Positions 34,556 to 46,769 of a DNA stretch of 64,000 bases are shown piece by piece (within the stretch, counting starts at the first letter, position 1; the number at the start of each line of letters is the position of its first letter). The translations under genes and the position numbers were made by a program. Source of the DNA: Pseudisothecium myosuroides (Eukaryota > Streptophyta > Bryopsida > Hypnales > Lembophyllaceae); assembly GCA_951799445.1 (NCBI GenBank), contig OX637292.1:16247296-16311295 (forward strand), written 5' to 3'. Under the pieces are notes generated by a model, which had not been told where the DNA came from, did not search any database, and saw only the letters and a program-made list of their open reading frames with translations.

Positions 34556-36445
34556 ACTTAAGCAATTTTAAATATATTCATCCATATATTATATATTTTA
34601 TTGAATCAAGAATCAAAAGGAGGAGGGCTTCACATAGACCATAGCTATATAGATAGAAGTTTGAAAAGGATCTTTAAAAAGCAATCCACTGCTATATAGA
34701 TAAAGTTCCTTGTTGCGTAGTTGCATATTGATATCATTGAAGTAAGTGGCTCTTATAAGGTGTTGTGGTCTAAATTATAGAGTATATTTCCAAAAGGAGG
34801 CATCAAACATAGCGTCTACCTAGCTTGTCCATGCAAAATTATTAAAAAAACTATCCTAACAAACTTTTAATTGATATTTATGATGGTTTAAGGTGAGAAT
34901 ATTTTATTCACTCCTTCCTATATATAAATATATATGAGGATTTTTTCTTGCAAGCAAATTGCCTATAATTGACCCCAATGATATTTTTGGTCTTAAAAAA
35001 ATGCCCTAGTTCTTTACGTGTGATGATGCGAAGTGAAAGGTCAAATTAAAAAAAAAAACTCACCAAGAACCAACTTCTTACAGAGTTGTCACCTCCACAA
35101 TATCATAAAGGGGCCCATTCATTATTCCAAATAGTCACCACCTCTATACATGATTGTAGTCTTACACCTTTAACCAATTTGGATATTCTAATGAGTTAAT
35201 TTTTTTACCAAAAGTAAACTAGAGGCAGCATTTTCATCATGAATAATGTCAAGGGTATTACCCTTAACTTATAATTTTCATATATTTCTCTTCTTACAAC
35301 ATGTGTATTATTATTTAAAAGCATTGAAAGTTCCTCTGAATTCTAATAGAGTGAATATTATATTATTGTAATTGGTGGAAATTTAACCAAAAGGTCAAGC
35401 TTGTAGGAGAAACATGCATTGATAAGTTGACTTAGCAATGGGCTTGAGTAAGAAGAACACCAAAAGGAAGTCATGTTGTCCAACAAAAAGAGGAATCGAG
35501 ATAATCTTTTCTTATATGGATAGAAATGGCAACATGCCTCCACAATTGAATCGTAAGAGGCATTAGGACTAGAATTTGAAGAAGAAAATAGGTTATTTTG
35601 TTTCCTTCACACTCCAAAGAAAAAATCTATTGAGAAACTCTGACACCCTTGTTGCATAGAGTGATGTCAATGAAACTGCCACCATAGAATGAGAAAAACG
35701 CAAGGAGAGACCAACAAAAAGAGACTCTCAAAATGTGAAAGGCCTAAAAATTCAACCCCTCCCCAAACATTTTGAGAAAACCAGAAGTTGGTGTCCTTCG
35801 GCAACCTAAAATGCAGGTGCACTTTTTGAAAATCAGAGCAATCTTCCCCACCAAAATCCACGCTGCTAATGTCATGTGAGGACTGGCTGCACTGCTGATT
35901 GTGGGATTTTCAGAGACTATTGCAAAGGGTAGAGCTACTTTCTTATCCTTTCTCTGGACTCAACCTCATCAACATTTTGCAAGCATCTTGAAGACAAGGA
36001 TGATATATATTTCATGGCTTCAATTTTCAAACTTAAGCCAGTGGCAGATGTTTCTGCCAAAGAGTCTGCAGCTAGAGAACATTTGACTTATCATAACCTG
36101 ATAGTGTAAGTTACAAGGGAACATACATGTGCACGAGAATATAAGTTATACATTTATATATGGAAGCATGCTTGCATCTTTTTTCATCAGGATTTAAAAT
36201 TAAAATTTCTCATTGCCCATTTTTCAGGTAATCTGTACCTATGTGCTTGGAGTGGCATTCTGAAATAACACTTCAGCACGAGAAATAAGTTCACTACAAC
36301 CAAGTCATAACTTCACTCTAAAGCTGTACAATAGTTACGCCTGTTCACATGCCAACACAGAAAGGCACATGAACTCTTCTATATAATTACAGAAAGGGCA
36401 CTAGTAAACGAATGTCATACTTGGGGAAAAACTCTGCAGGTAGCA
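34556..36445. other. Intergenic, no gene seen
   Basis: AT-rich. The right end should include the 3' UTR of the serine-rich protein gene on the minus strand. No other pattern was recognised. Confidence 0.4.
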
Positions 36446-37991
36446 TTATGAAAAGATATTGGAAGTAGATTGGCCTGTCTTGAGCATCCTGAACATGGCA
36501 GCTCGCCCTCCTGGAGCTGCAGCAAAGCTCCCGCCCGTGCCAGTGGCCATCTTCATGCTTGCCACACGTTCACTGCATTGCAGCCAACAGAGATTTTGAG
36601 TCATATGGAAAGGGAAAGAATACCAAAACTTGAACTGAACATAACATTCTTTGGCCCTTGTGAGCCAGCACCCACAGTTGTCTTCCCAAGCAGACACTGT
36701 AACTCAACCTAATATAGTCCCAATAAGCATCTGGGCACAGTTCCAATTATTGAAGTTCTCTAACTTTGTGTAAAATTTTGTTGGAATTTGAAGAGGATTC
36801 TAGATTATCTGAGCTTGAATCTTTTTAGACACTGTATAAAAAAAGTATGAGTTTTTAAGTGTTCACTATAGCTATACCTAAAATCGACCCTAGCCTCTCA
36901 TGTTAAGATGTACATTATTTTGCAAGATGAGACCCGGTCAAAATCAGGTGCACTAACCATAAACAGGACATCTAATGTGCTTGACATAATGTTGAACAAA
37001 CCTCCATTGTCATGTTTGAAATATCTTAGAAATATACTCCCAAATACTTAAGATATTCTAAAATGATATAGAGTAGTTAGATAGGGTTGAGTAGTATGAT
37101 ACACACCCAACTACAGTAGTAAGACATTAAACATCAAATTACCACGAAGTCAAGAAGGCCTCACCTATTTAATAACATAATAATGCCTGCACCTATTTCT
37201 TTAAGAATTGAAATCTGGTAGAGTCCAAAGTGAAGTCATAGTCTATCTCCCTCACAAGGCTGGCACTCACTCCTGTAGCATAGTTAGTAGAACTACCGCC
37301 AACACGCCAACAGACTCTTTATTCACCAACAAACTCTATATTCGCCATGATCTCAAGGCCAACATTAGCCAACTGGAATGACTGAATGAGTCGTCTAGCC
37401 GAAGATTGGTTGTCTTTCTGAACTTGAACGATGGAAGCAAAACGACGGATTCAGATCCTTAAGTGGAGCACTCGGCCTCTAAAGTGGAGAAAGTCGAAAA
37501 CCAGACGAATTTGGATTCTAAGGAGCACCAGTGAGCCTCAGAAGAAACAGAAAAATCCATGACCAGCAAATTGATTTCAGATAACTAGAAGCATTCTGAT
37601 TCTTTTCTGTTGATGAAGTGACTTACGTGATAGGCAGAGGAGCTTCGTCTTCCTCGTCGGAGGAGCACACAACGTTCCGCAACCGGCTGCCTCCCGTGGG
37701 CGGGCTCCTCGCACTCGGCGAGCGGGAGAAAGAAGAAGAAGACGTCGACGACGACGAAGAAGAAGAAGTGGAAGAAGCCATGGGAGGAGTCAGCACGGGC
37801 TTCCGATCTTCCTGAAGTACTGAATTTTCAATCAATGACCCCGTGGAGACTTCCAAGTCGGAGCCCGAGGTGCGAGGCTTCGGAATGGCCCGCCCGCCCC
37901 ACGAGTTTGAGCGATGGAGCCGGCACCGGAACGAGCCGGCGTGAGTGGTGGGCGCACACAGGCAAGGCATCTCGACTGCTTTCCAAAACAC
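36446..37991 (-). CDS. Plant serine-rich protein-like protein, two exons
   Basis: Exons 37991-37627 and 36572-36446 join in phase (donor CAC|GTAAGT, acceptor AATGCAG|TGAA) to give 163 aa ending at TAA. Near the N-terminus is CLCAPTTHAGSFRC followed by RLHR, the hallmark of the plant serine-rich protein-like family (CxCxPTxHxGSFRC). Then come a polyserine run of about 15 residues, the acidic CSSDEEDE, and a C-terminus with ERVASMKMATGTGGSF and GRAAMFRMLKTGQ. The biochemical role of the family is not known to me; the low-complexity middle suggests a disordered protein. Translation could instead begin at the second methionine (MPCLCAP), seven codons later. The intron is about 1.05 kb. Confidence 0.75.
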
Positions 37992-38650
37992 ACCAACAAG
38001 CTACTACAGCAGCAGGAGAGGAGCTTCAACCAACGCACGAGCTCGCTCCGACTTCGAGAAACGGATCGATTGAAGCGTCGTCGACCACGCAGACAAATTC
38101 ACAGTGCTCCACACCCGAGAACTCTACGTATTGAAACGCAAATAGCCAAGCGCTCAAAGGCAGAAAACTTCACAGAGAAGTTAAAGAAAATATCACAAGA
38201 AAAGGATGCAGCAGCAGCAGCAGCAGCAAACCTTCAATGACTCGATCAACACTCCCGAGCTCAATGTTCGGAGTTAATTGACTGCAGCGACGTCGAACAC
38301 TCACAAACACGCAGAGCAATTCACACGCCTCCACGCCCAAAGACGCGATACATTCAACATAAAACGCAAAAAAACTCAAAAGAAAACTCAAAAATGAAGT
38401 GCAGACAAAATCGACGCGAGGAACCAGGCACGAATCAGGCACACTTCGGAATCCTGAAAGCAAAGCACTGTCGAATCGAGGAAAGAAAAAAGCGGAAGAA
38501 ATCCAAAACGAGATGCAAGGCGAGCTGGGAGTTCTTATAGCAGGAGCGTCGTAGAGGAGAGAGACGACCCGCCCATCCAACGGGTCGGGTTTGGGGGGGC
38601 CGGACCCGACCCGGGCAGGCCCCCCTGCCAGTTCCCCCAGACTGGGCTGA
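37992..38650 (-). promoter_or_regulatory. Leader and promoter region of the serine-rich gene, with (GCA)7
   Basis: GC-rich sequence upstream of the start codon, with a perfect (GCA)7 run at 38208-38228 (CTG on the coding strand) and a C/G-rich block at 38570-38640. The fall to AT-rich DNA beyond 38650 suggests the promoter ends there. Confidence 0.4.
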
Positions 38651-41420
38651 CTTCCTTGCTCCTTGCGCAAAGGCTCTGTGGGGGTGTTTTTCACTGAATT
38701 TTATATTTTAATTTGTTTCCCCCTAGGTGGGAAAAAGTACTCGGTAGGTACCAGTGAGACCCTGAATATATGTGAAGAATATGATGGACACTGCTTCGGT
38801 TCAACAAATATTGTTGTATTGAAACTTTGGATGGCCAGACAAATGATGGTTCAAATCCGGTTCAAAAGGGGTGGCTACGTAATTTTTGAGCTCCAGGATA
38901 CTGGGAGCATTTTGTGATGAGAGTACAGTCCAGTCCAGTGTGGGAGGATGATTTTTTTACTGAAGGTAACTTATCTGGAAATAACTTCAGGTAACAAAGA
39001 TGCCATGTCCTTCAGAAAGTGGGTTCACTGCTGGGATATATCATAATACTCTCAATGAACAAGTGTGGATAAAGAGGGCCAGCTCAGTAATTTTTTTCCT
39101 GTCTGTCCGGGATGCTCGGAGCATTTTGGGACGAGAGTACCCCATGGTAGGACACTTTTTACTAGGAATAACTTAGATCCATGTCCTTGTGGAAGTTGTT
39201 TCACTTTGTTTCACTAAAGTAACTACACCTAAAATCGCACAAATAAGCAATTCATCATGGTTCCTATTATTATATTAAAATACTTTTTAAGAGATCTTGT
39301 TGGCAGTCAAAAGGGGATTCTGGATTCTCTTAGAATGCATTTTTTGGACACCATGTGAATAAACTACAAATTTTCAAAGTGCTAAAAATATTGTTTATGG
39401 CAACCAACCATAGCCTCTCGTGAACAGTGGAAATATATATTAGGCAAGAATCTAGACTCTGCGGTTTTAAGAAACAATCGAAATGAGGTGTAGTTACCTC
39501 ATCGGGAATCTGGGATCTAAGATGCCCACCAGGCTTGGATTTGATGGATAATTGATACAGATAAGAGGTAAAGGATAAATTTATTTATTATTAAATCCAA
39601 AGGACTGGCTCAATGGCAGCCTGTAATTTCTCCCACTGCAGGAAGCTCACTTGGAGCCATTTGATGCTAGAGTACTGTACAGGATAAGAAACTTGTTTGC
39701 TAGAGCTCCTTGGAATAATTTACAGTAGAGCAGCAGCGTCGTGTCCTTTTTGTTCTGCTTGTTCATGATTGGAAAATTCAGTTTGGGATCAAACAAGATA
39801 CCCCACGATCAACTACTGTAGTGGATGGATGGGTAATATGGACTTGTGATCAAAGATACCGTAGTGGGTGGATAAACCGGATATTCAGTCTGGAGTAGGT
39901 TGACCACAGGTTAAATAAGTTTGTTTAGTTGCTTCCATGACAAATGCTGCACCTAATGGCTTTTCTTCGTTGAAATTGCCCTAAAAACAGACCATTGCAA
40001 CCAATAGTAATTTATTGTCTATGTGCTTTGGAGTTTGGGCAGAGACCATGCACTCTTGCATTCCAAATCCAAGTTTCCAAATCCTATCTAAGGTAAAACA
40101 GCCCATCGTGGTCAGAATTGCTAGTTTGCCCTCATGTCATGGCTGAATTTTTTTAATTTTTTCCCCACATACAGACAAGTGTGAGAAATAGCAAGAGCAA
40201 TTGAAATTATAATTTTTTAACAAAGTATGAATTAGCTATAATTTTTTGAAGTGTTCAGCCCAAAAGAGTCTATAGACTACCCCAAAACCAACATGCAACT
40301 ATATCTATAATGCTCACCTTACTCTTCTAAAGCAGTAAAAATATTTTCTAAAATGAAAGGCCTTAAAAAATCACTTCCCATAGTGATTTACACTTAAATA
40401 GTTGGGTGTTTCTAATGAGGTCACTGATTAATCCATTAGTGTCAGGTAAGGCATTGATTGTGGTTCAAACTCTCATAAACTGAGAATAATCATCATGGGG
40501 TCATTCCTTAGGTGTCCGTCATGGGTCATTTGACCATGATGGGTTGTTTTACCTTACAACTACATTCATATTTCACAATATGGTTGGAGTGAAGAGAGCC
40601 TCATAGTTACACCGTTCTTGTTTATAGTTTGGTAACTTCTTTCCATTACCGGTAGTGTTCCGGATATTTACTGAGTTTTTTTTTTAATTTTTTAAACTTG
40701 GAATTTATTCCAAAATGGTGACCAAGAACAAATAGCAAAAAGCCAAAGACAACGCCTTGGAGACAAAAATCAATCAAGACAAGATCCAGACCACTACATC
40801 ACACAAATGACCCACAAATGTTTTTTGAGTTTTACCAACTATTTTTCTTTAAAATCAATCCTACAAGGAACTTGGTTTTCAAGTTCTCAGTCCACTTATT
40901 TTTTCTATTTTTTACTCTCAATAGAAACTTATTTTTAGATTTTTTTCACCGACTTTTTGTTGATGTTTCCAATTTGCCACCAGTTTTTTCCCCAATTCCA
41001 CTTGATGTTTGTACTAGCTGCCAGTTTTTCCCCAACGCAGCTGTTTTCCATGTGCATGAGAACCGACTTGCATTGTTTCAGGGCACAGGGAGAGTTGCCA
41101 CCTGCAGTTTTTTTACATGCCCAAGCTTGGAAAGTGAAATTTACTTCTGCGTCCACCAGCCACGATGATATCCAAAATTATGGGACTCCCTCTGTCATGG
41201 TGTGCAACTCCTTCACTCCATGTGATGTGGAGCAATTGGTTTTCAGTTCAGTTCAGTTCAGTGTCCTTCACTCTTTTGGCTCTGAGGGTCTTCACTCCAC
41301 TTCACATGGCAGTTTGACTGGGAAATTCCTTCCACCCTGACCCTGTGGAGAACCTCAGCTTGCTTACATCACGGCTGCTGAATCATTTTGGCTGCTGGAT
41401 TGTCTGCATGTGAAATTGGG
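38651..41420. other. Intergenic with an old local duplication, no gene seen
   Basis: Blocks near 38896 ('ggatactgggagcattttgtgatgagagtac' in pieces) and 39110 are diverged copies of each other, both with 'gagcatttt' and 'gagagtac'. A GTTCA pentamer run lies at 41243-41260. No supported gene. Confidence 0.4.
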
Positions 41421-42606
41421 GCACACCATCTTAGGGTACGGCTAAGAGCATCTCCACCGGTGCACTTTAAAAGCAGCACACTAAAGCACTTCTGCCGTGT
41501 GAAAAAAGTTAGATAGGGCACTCTTGGTTTCCGTCCCCCCCACCAAAAATGGGTCGGAGGCGCGGCAGTTCACAGCCCCCGAGGCGCGCATTTATGAGGG
41601 CTCCATGTAGTTGTTACTAAATCACAATTTACTTATGGCCTTTGAACTCTACATTGGGAGTCAGGCCGAGCCAAACTTGCATTTTCCTCAAACCTCGGCC
41701 TCTCCCAGCCCGCAATCTGCCAACAAATTGAATGCAAGATTGGACTTCATGATTTCTTTCCGTTAGTAGTGTGCTAAAAGTCAAACGTGAAGAGACACAC
41801 AAAGATGGAGTATCGTGGTGAAAATTTCGTGTGGCCTCCGTTGAAAAACCCTTCAGGCTGTAACTGGTGGGTCGGTGGGTCGGCTCCAAGCCTCCAAGCA
41901 CGCCAAATCCTTTGCTGGGGCAGTATGGCGTGCCCCGGTGGAGATGCTCTAAGGACACAACATGTTGGGGGTAACGAGGACACCCTGTATTAGGATAACT
42001 TGGTGAGAATATATCATGTTAAGGTACGAAGGGCACATCATATGTTAGGATATCGGAGGCACACTGTGCTAGGTTGACAAGGGTTCATCATGTTGGAATA
42101 ACTTAGTAAGAGCATACCATGTTAGGGTACTGAGGGCACACCATATTTGGATATCAAGGGCACACCATATTAGGGTAATGAAGGCACACTCCATTAGAGT
42201 AGCAAAGGCTCACCATGTTAGGACGTTAAGGGCACACCATATTAGGGTAATGAAGGCACACTCCATTAGAGTAACAAAGGCTCACCATGTTAGGATAACA
42301 AGGGCACACCATATTAGGATATCGAGTGTACATTATATTAGGGTAATGAAGGCACACTCCATTAGAGTAACAAAAACTCACAATGTTAGGATGTCGAGGG
42401 CACACCATGTTAGGATATCGAGTGTACACCATATTAGGGTAATGAAGGCATACCATATTAGGATAATGAAGGCTCACCATGTTAGGATATCAAAGGCACA
42501 CCATATTAGGATAATGAAGGCACACTCCATTAGAGTAACAAAGGCTCACCATGTTATGATAACAAGGGCACACCATGATATTAGGGTAACAAGGGCACAC
42601 CATGTT
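41421..42606. repeat. 21-bp minisatellite, interrupted by MITE L
   Basis: About thirty diverged 21-bp units of the form 'gg.acaccatattaggataa' run from 41953 to 42606, with one or two units at 41425-41442 cut off by MITE L. Because 21 is a multiple of three, the array is open on both strands and would read as a seven-residue repeat (AHHIRVM-like). That openness is a by-product of the period and is not evidence for a protein. Confidence 0.85.
41446..41949. mobile_element. Harbinger-like MITE L inserted in the minisatellite
   Basis: 504 bp with inverted ends GAGCATCTCCACCGG, flanked by TAA on both sides, as expected for PIF/Harbinger (3-bp TWA targets). The sequences on either side are minisatellite units, so the array predates the insertion. 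Its ends differ from those of the autonomous element at 51476. Confidence 0.75.
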
Positions 42607-43124
42607 TCAAGAGTACCGGTATTCAATATGATCATAATTGTTTAGATTAGTTCAATCATAAAAATCCTTTGATAGAAAAGAATATTCTTTCATTCTCACT
42701 AAACTTACTTTGAAGTATTTTATTTATATATTTTTTAAAGTAACTGTGCATATTGTTGGATGAGCAAATACTCAAGTTTAGTGTCTAAAACTTCAAGATT
42801 AGTTTCATGCCATCATTCATTAGCCCATATAGGTCAAATGTGCATTGAGATTTGTCCAAACAAACTTCCATTAAGTCTCCTCAAAAGAAGCCTATTTAAC
42901 ATTCAGTAGCAAGTACTAGGGTTGCCTTGGTTTAGAGTAGATGGTGTGGGATATTCCACACCCTACAGTACTCCATCAGCAGCTAAGTGGACATGTGGAG
43001 GATGCAGAGGAAATGCAGTAAGCATGAAGATTGTTGGATGTGGAATATACTATAGAGCAAAAGGCAATGGCCATGTCTGTTATTGAATGTTATGTACAAC
43101 CTATTGATTGTTACAAATTGCTAA
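42607..43124. other. Intergenic, no gene seen
   Basis: AT-rich spacer between the minisatellite and the tandem duplication. Nothing recognised. Confidence 0.5.
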
Positions 43125-43489
43125 TTCTTGGATTTTAAGAATTTTCTCCTTCATTTGCGAATGCATCCAAACTTTGAACTACCCAAATTGAATGTCATTG
43201 GAAAGAAATTGAAAAGAGATAAATAAATAAATAAACGCCATTGAATGATGACAATTAAAAATTAAATGCAACCATTTTTAGTTGACCAGTCCACTAGGGC
43301 ATAATGTAAATGAGTGAGAATCTTGAATAGTTCAAGATCTTCCCACACTAATTGGATGAATCTAAAAAAAATTGGATGAATAAGTTGTAATTAGTTTGAA
43401 TAGATAAAATGGATGAAGTTGCATGACAATCACACTATTTAAGAGAAAATAAGAATATTGTAGATCACATTATATTGATTTTATCTGAA

Positions 43490-44451
43490 CCAAAGACCAA
43501 TTGAAGTAGATGTTAAATGACTAATTGAAAATTTGAGTAGGTTTCTATAAAGTCAATTTCAATGGATCTTATTAAAATTTTGACACAAGTTGTGGACATA
43601 CTAGTAGAAACATAGGCCATGTAGACTACACAATGGTGCTAGTATGTGAGCCCAAGAATGTGAGCTTGTGAGCATTGAGCCTACAATATAGGTACCTATA
43701 ATATAGATACCCCACACTATGGAAGGTGTATGTATCATAAACACCTATAATATGGGTATTTGTAACATATATATCCTATAATTATAGACGGTTTCTATAG
43801 TATATACACCTATAGTATAGGTGTGTAGTATTCTAGGCTCATAGGCTCACATTCCTATGCTCACATAATAGCAACTCTCGTAGACTACATAAAAGACCCA
43901 CAAGAAAACTATACATGACAAACTTGACTAGGTGTGGGTCTTTGGAGGCATGCTTTTTAAGTCTATCGGTGGTCCATGTCTCTTCTAGTCATATATATCA
44001 CTTTGTTGGGAAAATCAATTTTTTCCAGATTGGGTGCCCAGATCAAAAGTTATGATGCTTGAAGTTTTTGAGCAAGGGAGGCACCTTCAAATAGTATGTG
44101 CAAAATTCCTCCTCCTCCTTTGAAATTCGATAAATATCAATAACTAACATAATAGGGGATGCAAATGTAAAAAATTCCCATTTATAGTGCAAAAATCTCA
44201 TTCTAGGAATTAAAGTTTGTTGACTGTATCAGATAGGGTTGGGGAAAAAAAATCTTTTAATTTCAAATGCTATAATCTCTCGATTCAAGCAGTCAAAGGT
44301 TTCTAAATTTTTTTCCACTCTTTCTTGGATTAGTCCACAATAAGGTTGAATTTTAATAAATAAATATATAAATAAATCAGTTTTTTCTTTCTGCCCTAAG
44401 AAGTGACAACTTTTGACAATTTCTGCCTCAAATGTTCCGCAGTTTACTTAA
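43490..44451. mobile_element. Decayed TTAA-target element shared by both copies (copy 1)
   Basis: The interior ('gagtaggtttctataaagtcaattt', and 'ttgggtgcccagatcaaaagttatg') matches element D; the right end survives as 'agtttacttaa'. It was present before the duplication because copy 2 has it at 48147-49762. It is itself interrupted by P. Confidence 0.55.
43630..43879. mobile_element. Mutator-like MITE P, 9-bp target duplication
   Basis: 250 bp, flanked by perfect GTAGACTAC at 43621-43629 and 43880-43888. The inverted ends share a TGCTA.TATGTGAGC core. Copy 2 has a single ATAGACTAC at the corresponding place (49229), that is, the empty site. The 9-bp duplication is typical of Mutator-like elements. 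Confidence 0.7.
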
Positions 44452-44699
44452 TGCACCTCCCAAATGTTGCAAATTTTTTATTTTTTAAAAGGGGTTCAGT
44501 TAGTGTTATTAATTACTGCCGTGAGCAGTAATTGAATAAAATGCGAATGGCTACCCTATTTTCCTGGAAGTATTTAGTCCTAAAGAAATGTGGAAGCCAA
44601 TGAAATGCACTTCTCCTTTTGGCACATCACGCAGGAGACTTGTGTTGATTACAAGGTCCGAATGTGAGTTTCTTGTACTCAACCAAAAGGCATTGTAAG

Positions 44700-44994
44700 C
44701 AGTTTTTTTTTTCTTTCTGGTGCCAGATTGCACCAGAAAAAAAAATTGGCTAAAAAATGGCAAAGAATTGTGAAGTTTTTTGCCAAAAAACTTTGAATTA
44801 AAAAAAAACAAAAAAACGGGGATGAAATTGTCAAATTTGGTTAATGAAAACATGATTATAAACATGTGATATGTGCTAGTGTGATATTTTCTATCCAATA
44901 TGTGGATGAATGCTAGAATTTGGAGCACCACTGTATCATTTTATATTGCCACTTTGGCGCTTCAGAAAAAATGAAAAAAAAAGAAGAAGCCCTG
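44700..44994. mobile_element. hAT-like MITE Q, 8-bp target duplication
   Basis: 295 bp, starting CAGTTTTTTTTTTC and ending GAAGAAGCCCTG, flanked by ATTGTAAG and ATTGTAAC. Copy 2 keeps one ATTGTAAG at 50010-50017 without the element. Its right end resembles that of R. Confidence 0.65.
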
Positions 44995-45058
44995 ATTGTA
45001 ACTAAAGTCACAACTTAAAGTTCATCTAGGGACTCGGGTAGTGAAACTCAATCGAGTA

Positions 45059-45360
45059 AGGTAATCTGCTCTTAAAGCGACCACTTAAGAGCTGTTTGCC
45101 TTTTCGGGGAAGCTAAACTCCTTGAAACAATTTTCAGTTAATTTTCAGAGGAAGAAAAATGGAATTGGCATCTAACCCAAGTTGTTTCATATTTTTTGGA
45201 CCTTCATGGAATTAGTTACAAATTTTTGAAGTTGAAACGCAGTGGTCACTAAAACCGACCACCTCCTGAAATGTATACTGCTGGTACATTGAATAAAGCA
45301 AAATGTACCTTTGCGCCAAATTCGGTTTTAGAGCCCGCTCGCTTTTAGAGCAGACTACCT
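45059..45360. mobile_element. TA-target foldback MITE K, empty site known
   Basis: 302 bp with ends AGGTAATCTGCTCT and the inverted AGAGCAGACTACCT, flanked by TA. In copy 2 the same place reads 'caagtaatttgagttgcc' (51231-51248) with a single TA. It shares 'ggaattggcatctaaccca' with I. Confidence 0.85.
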
Positions 45361-45495
45361 TAATTTGAGTTGCCCTTGGATAATGAATCAGTGTCTACAT
45401 TCCCACAATTTCAATCCATTAATTTCAATTGCATACTGTATAGTGTATACTCATACAGTCTGTACAGTACAGTAATTAGTTAATTACTGTACAGA

Positions 45496-46439
45496 TTAAC
45501 CCCTAAAGGACCGAGGCCTTTTTTCTGCCAAAAAACACTGAAAACTGCCATTTCTATAGCAAAGAATAAAAAAAATTGAAAAATGTTTTTTTTTCACATC
45601 CAACCATAGGATCTTACACCTAACTAGTATAAGAATGTGTGGAATTTTTTTTAGAATTTTTGACCACACAGATTGCAAGATATTTGCATTTAAAGTGAAA
45701 AAAACAAGTTTTTCAGCACATTGTGGGACTAGATTTTTTGACTTTAAACATTTTTAACTTAAAATTTTTGCACTACAGAGTTTTGAGCTTTTATTTTTTA
45801 TAGTGGAGAATTGAGTTGAGAGTCTAGAAAAAAAATAATATTCAAAAAAAACTTAATTATCATTCTTAAAAAAATTGTTAAGTAGATGTAGGTACAAGAT
45901 AGAAGGAAAATCTAAAACATTCATATATTTTAGATGGAATTAAAATGCACTAATCCCAATGGTGAGATTGTTCTAACAAGTAAATAAGACCATCCAAAAA
46001 AAAAAAATTTGAAAAATTTGAAAAATTGCATTCAGAAATGAATCCCAAAGTTATTTTTTTCAAGAAGATGCTTTAACTGCCCGAAAAACAAGAATGTCCA
46101 TAACTTTCTCATAACATATCCAAATGAAATGAATCAAAGCTTTCCGGAAAGCCAAAAATATAATCTATAAGAAAAAAAAAATTAAAAAAAAAAATTAAAA
46201 TTTTTGTCCCTTTTTTTTTTGCTGCCCGAGCTGCCCCCCGTAGCCTGTTTTGAGCTTATATGGTCATAACTTTTTTTTTTCCGGGCACCGATTGTGAAAA
46301 AAATTATATTCCCTTGAAGCTAATCAGTTTTTCTACCTCCAAAAAAAGTTTCAAAAAATTAGGAGAAAATTTCAGCCCGTAGGTACCTGCCCGAAAACGC
46401 ATTTGTCCCCTGTAGGGACAATGGTCCTTTAGGGGTTAA
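45496..46439. mobile_element. TTAA-target element E, empty site known
   Basis: 944 bp, TTAACCCCTAAAGGACCGAG at the left and GGTCCTTTAGGGGTTAA at the right. Copy 2 reads 'actgtacaaattaacatgcctg' in this place (about 51375-51396) with one TTAA, which proves insertion at TTAA with duplication of TTAA. Noncoding, with A-runs. Same subfamily as G in inverted orientation. Confidence 0.92.
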
Positions 46440-46469
46440 CATGCCTGATTATTCTTTTGGTTTCTGTTT

Positions 46470-46769
46470 TTGTTACTGGATTATGCTGAGTGGGCTTGGT
46501 CCTTGGCCTGCCTGCTACCTCAGTCGCTTGCAGTTGCTTGCTTCCTACACAATAAGTTAATGATTGGACCTGTCGTGGTTTGCAGGGGGAGCATGACCAC
46601 GGTGACTCTGTACTCTTGCCCGGCCCGGCAAGAGCAGGGCCCGGTCCTGAAATGTCCCGGACTCAGCAACGAATTTGTTGCCCCAGCGTCTTGGACTCCC
46701 AATTTCACGGAGCCCTCAATCCGGCGAACTGAACGTCAGGTGCCTGGTCTGAATCTTCTTTTCTTTTAG
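46470..46769 (+). other. GC-rich open stretch conserved in three copies
   Basis: Within the duplicated segment, a GC-rich ~180-bp block stays open in all three copies (here, 56686-56895 and 62971-63180). It reads as PVVVCRGS..TVTLYS and GLSNEFVAPASWTPNFTEPS. Several differences among copies change amino acids, and the opposite strand is also open. It may be an exon remnant or only a GC-rich repeat; I do not recognise it. Confidence 0.25.

Noticed and set aside
37835..38694. Open frames of 99-174 residues upstream of the serine-rich gene
   Set aside because: They come from GC-rich leader and promoter sequence with GCA repeats, and no conserved motif was seen.
41953..42606. CRISPR-like array
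   Set aside because: The units are contiguous 21-bp repeats without unique spacers, in a plant nuclear genome.
42178..42645. A 155-residue repetitive protein (AHHIRV repeats)
   Set aside because: The frame exists because the minisatellite period is 21 bp; the opposite strand is equally open and there is no gene context.
44551..44931. A 126-residue minus-strand frame in the tandem duplication
   Set aside because: It runs across MITE Q and is absent from copy 2, so it is created by the insertion.
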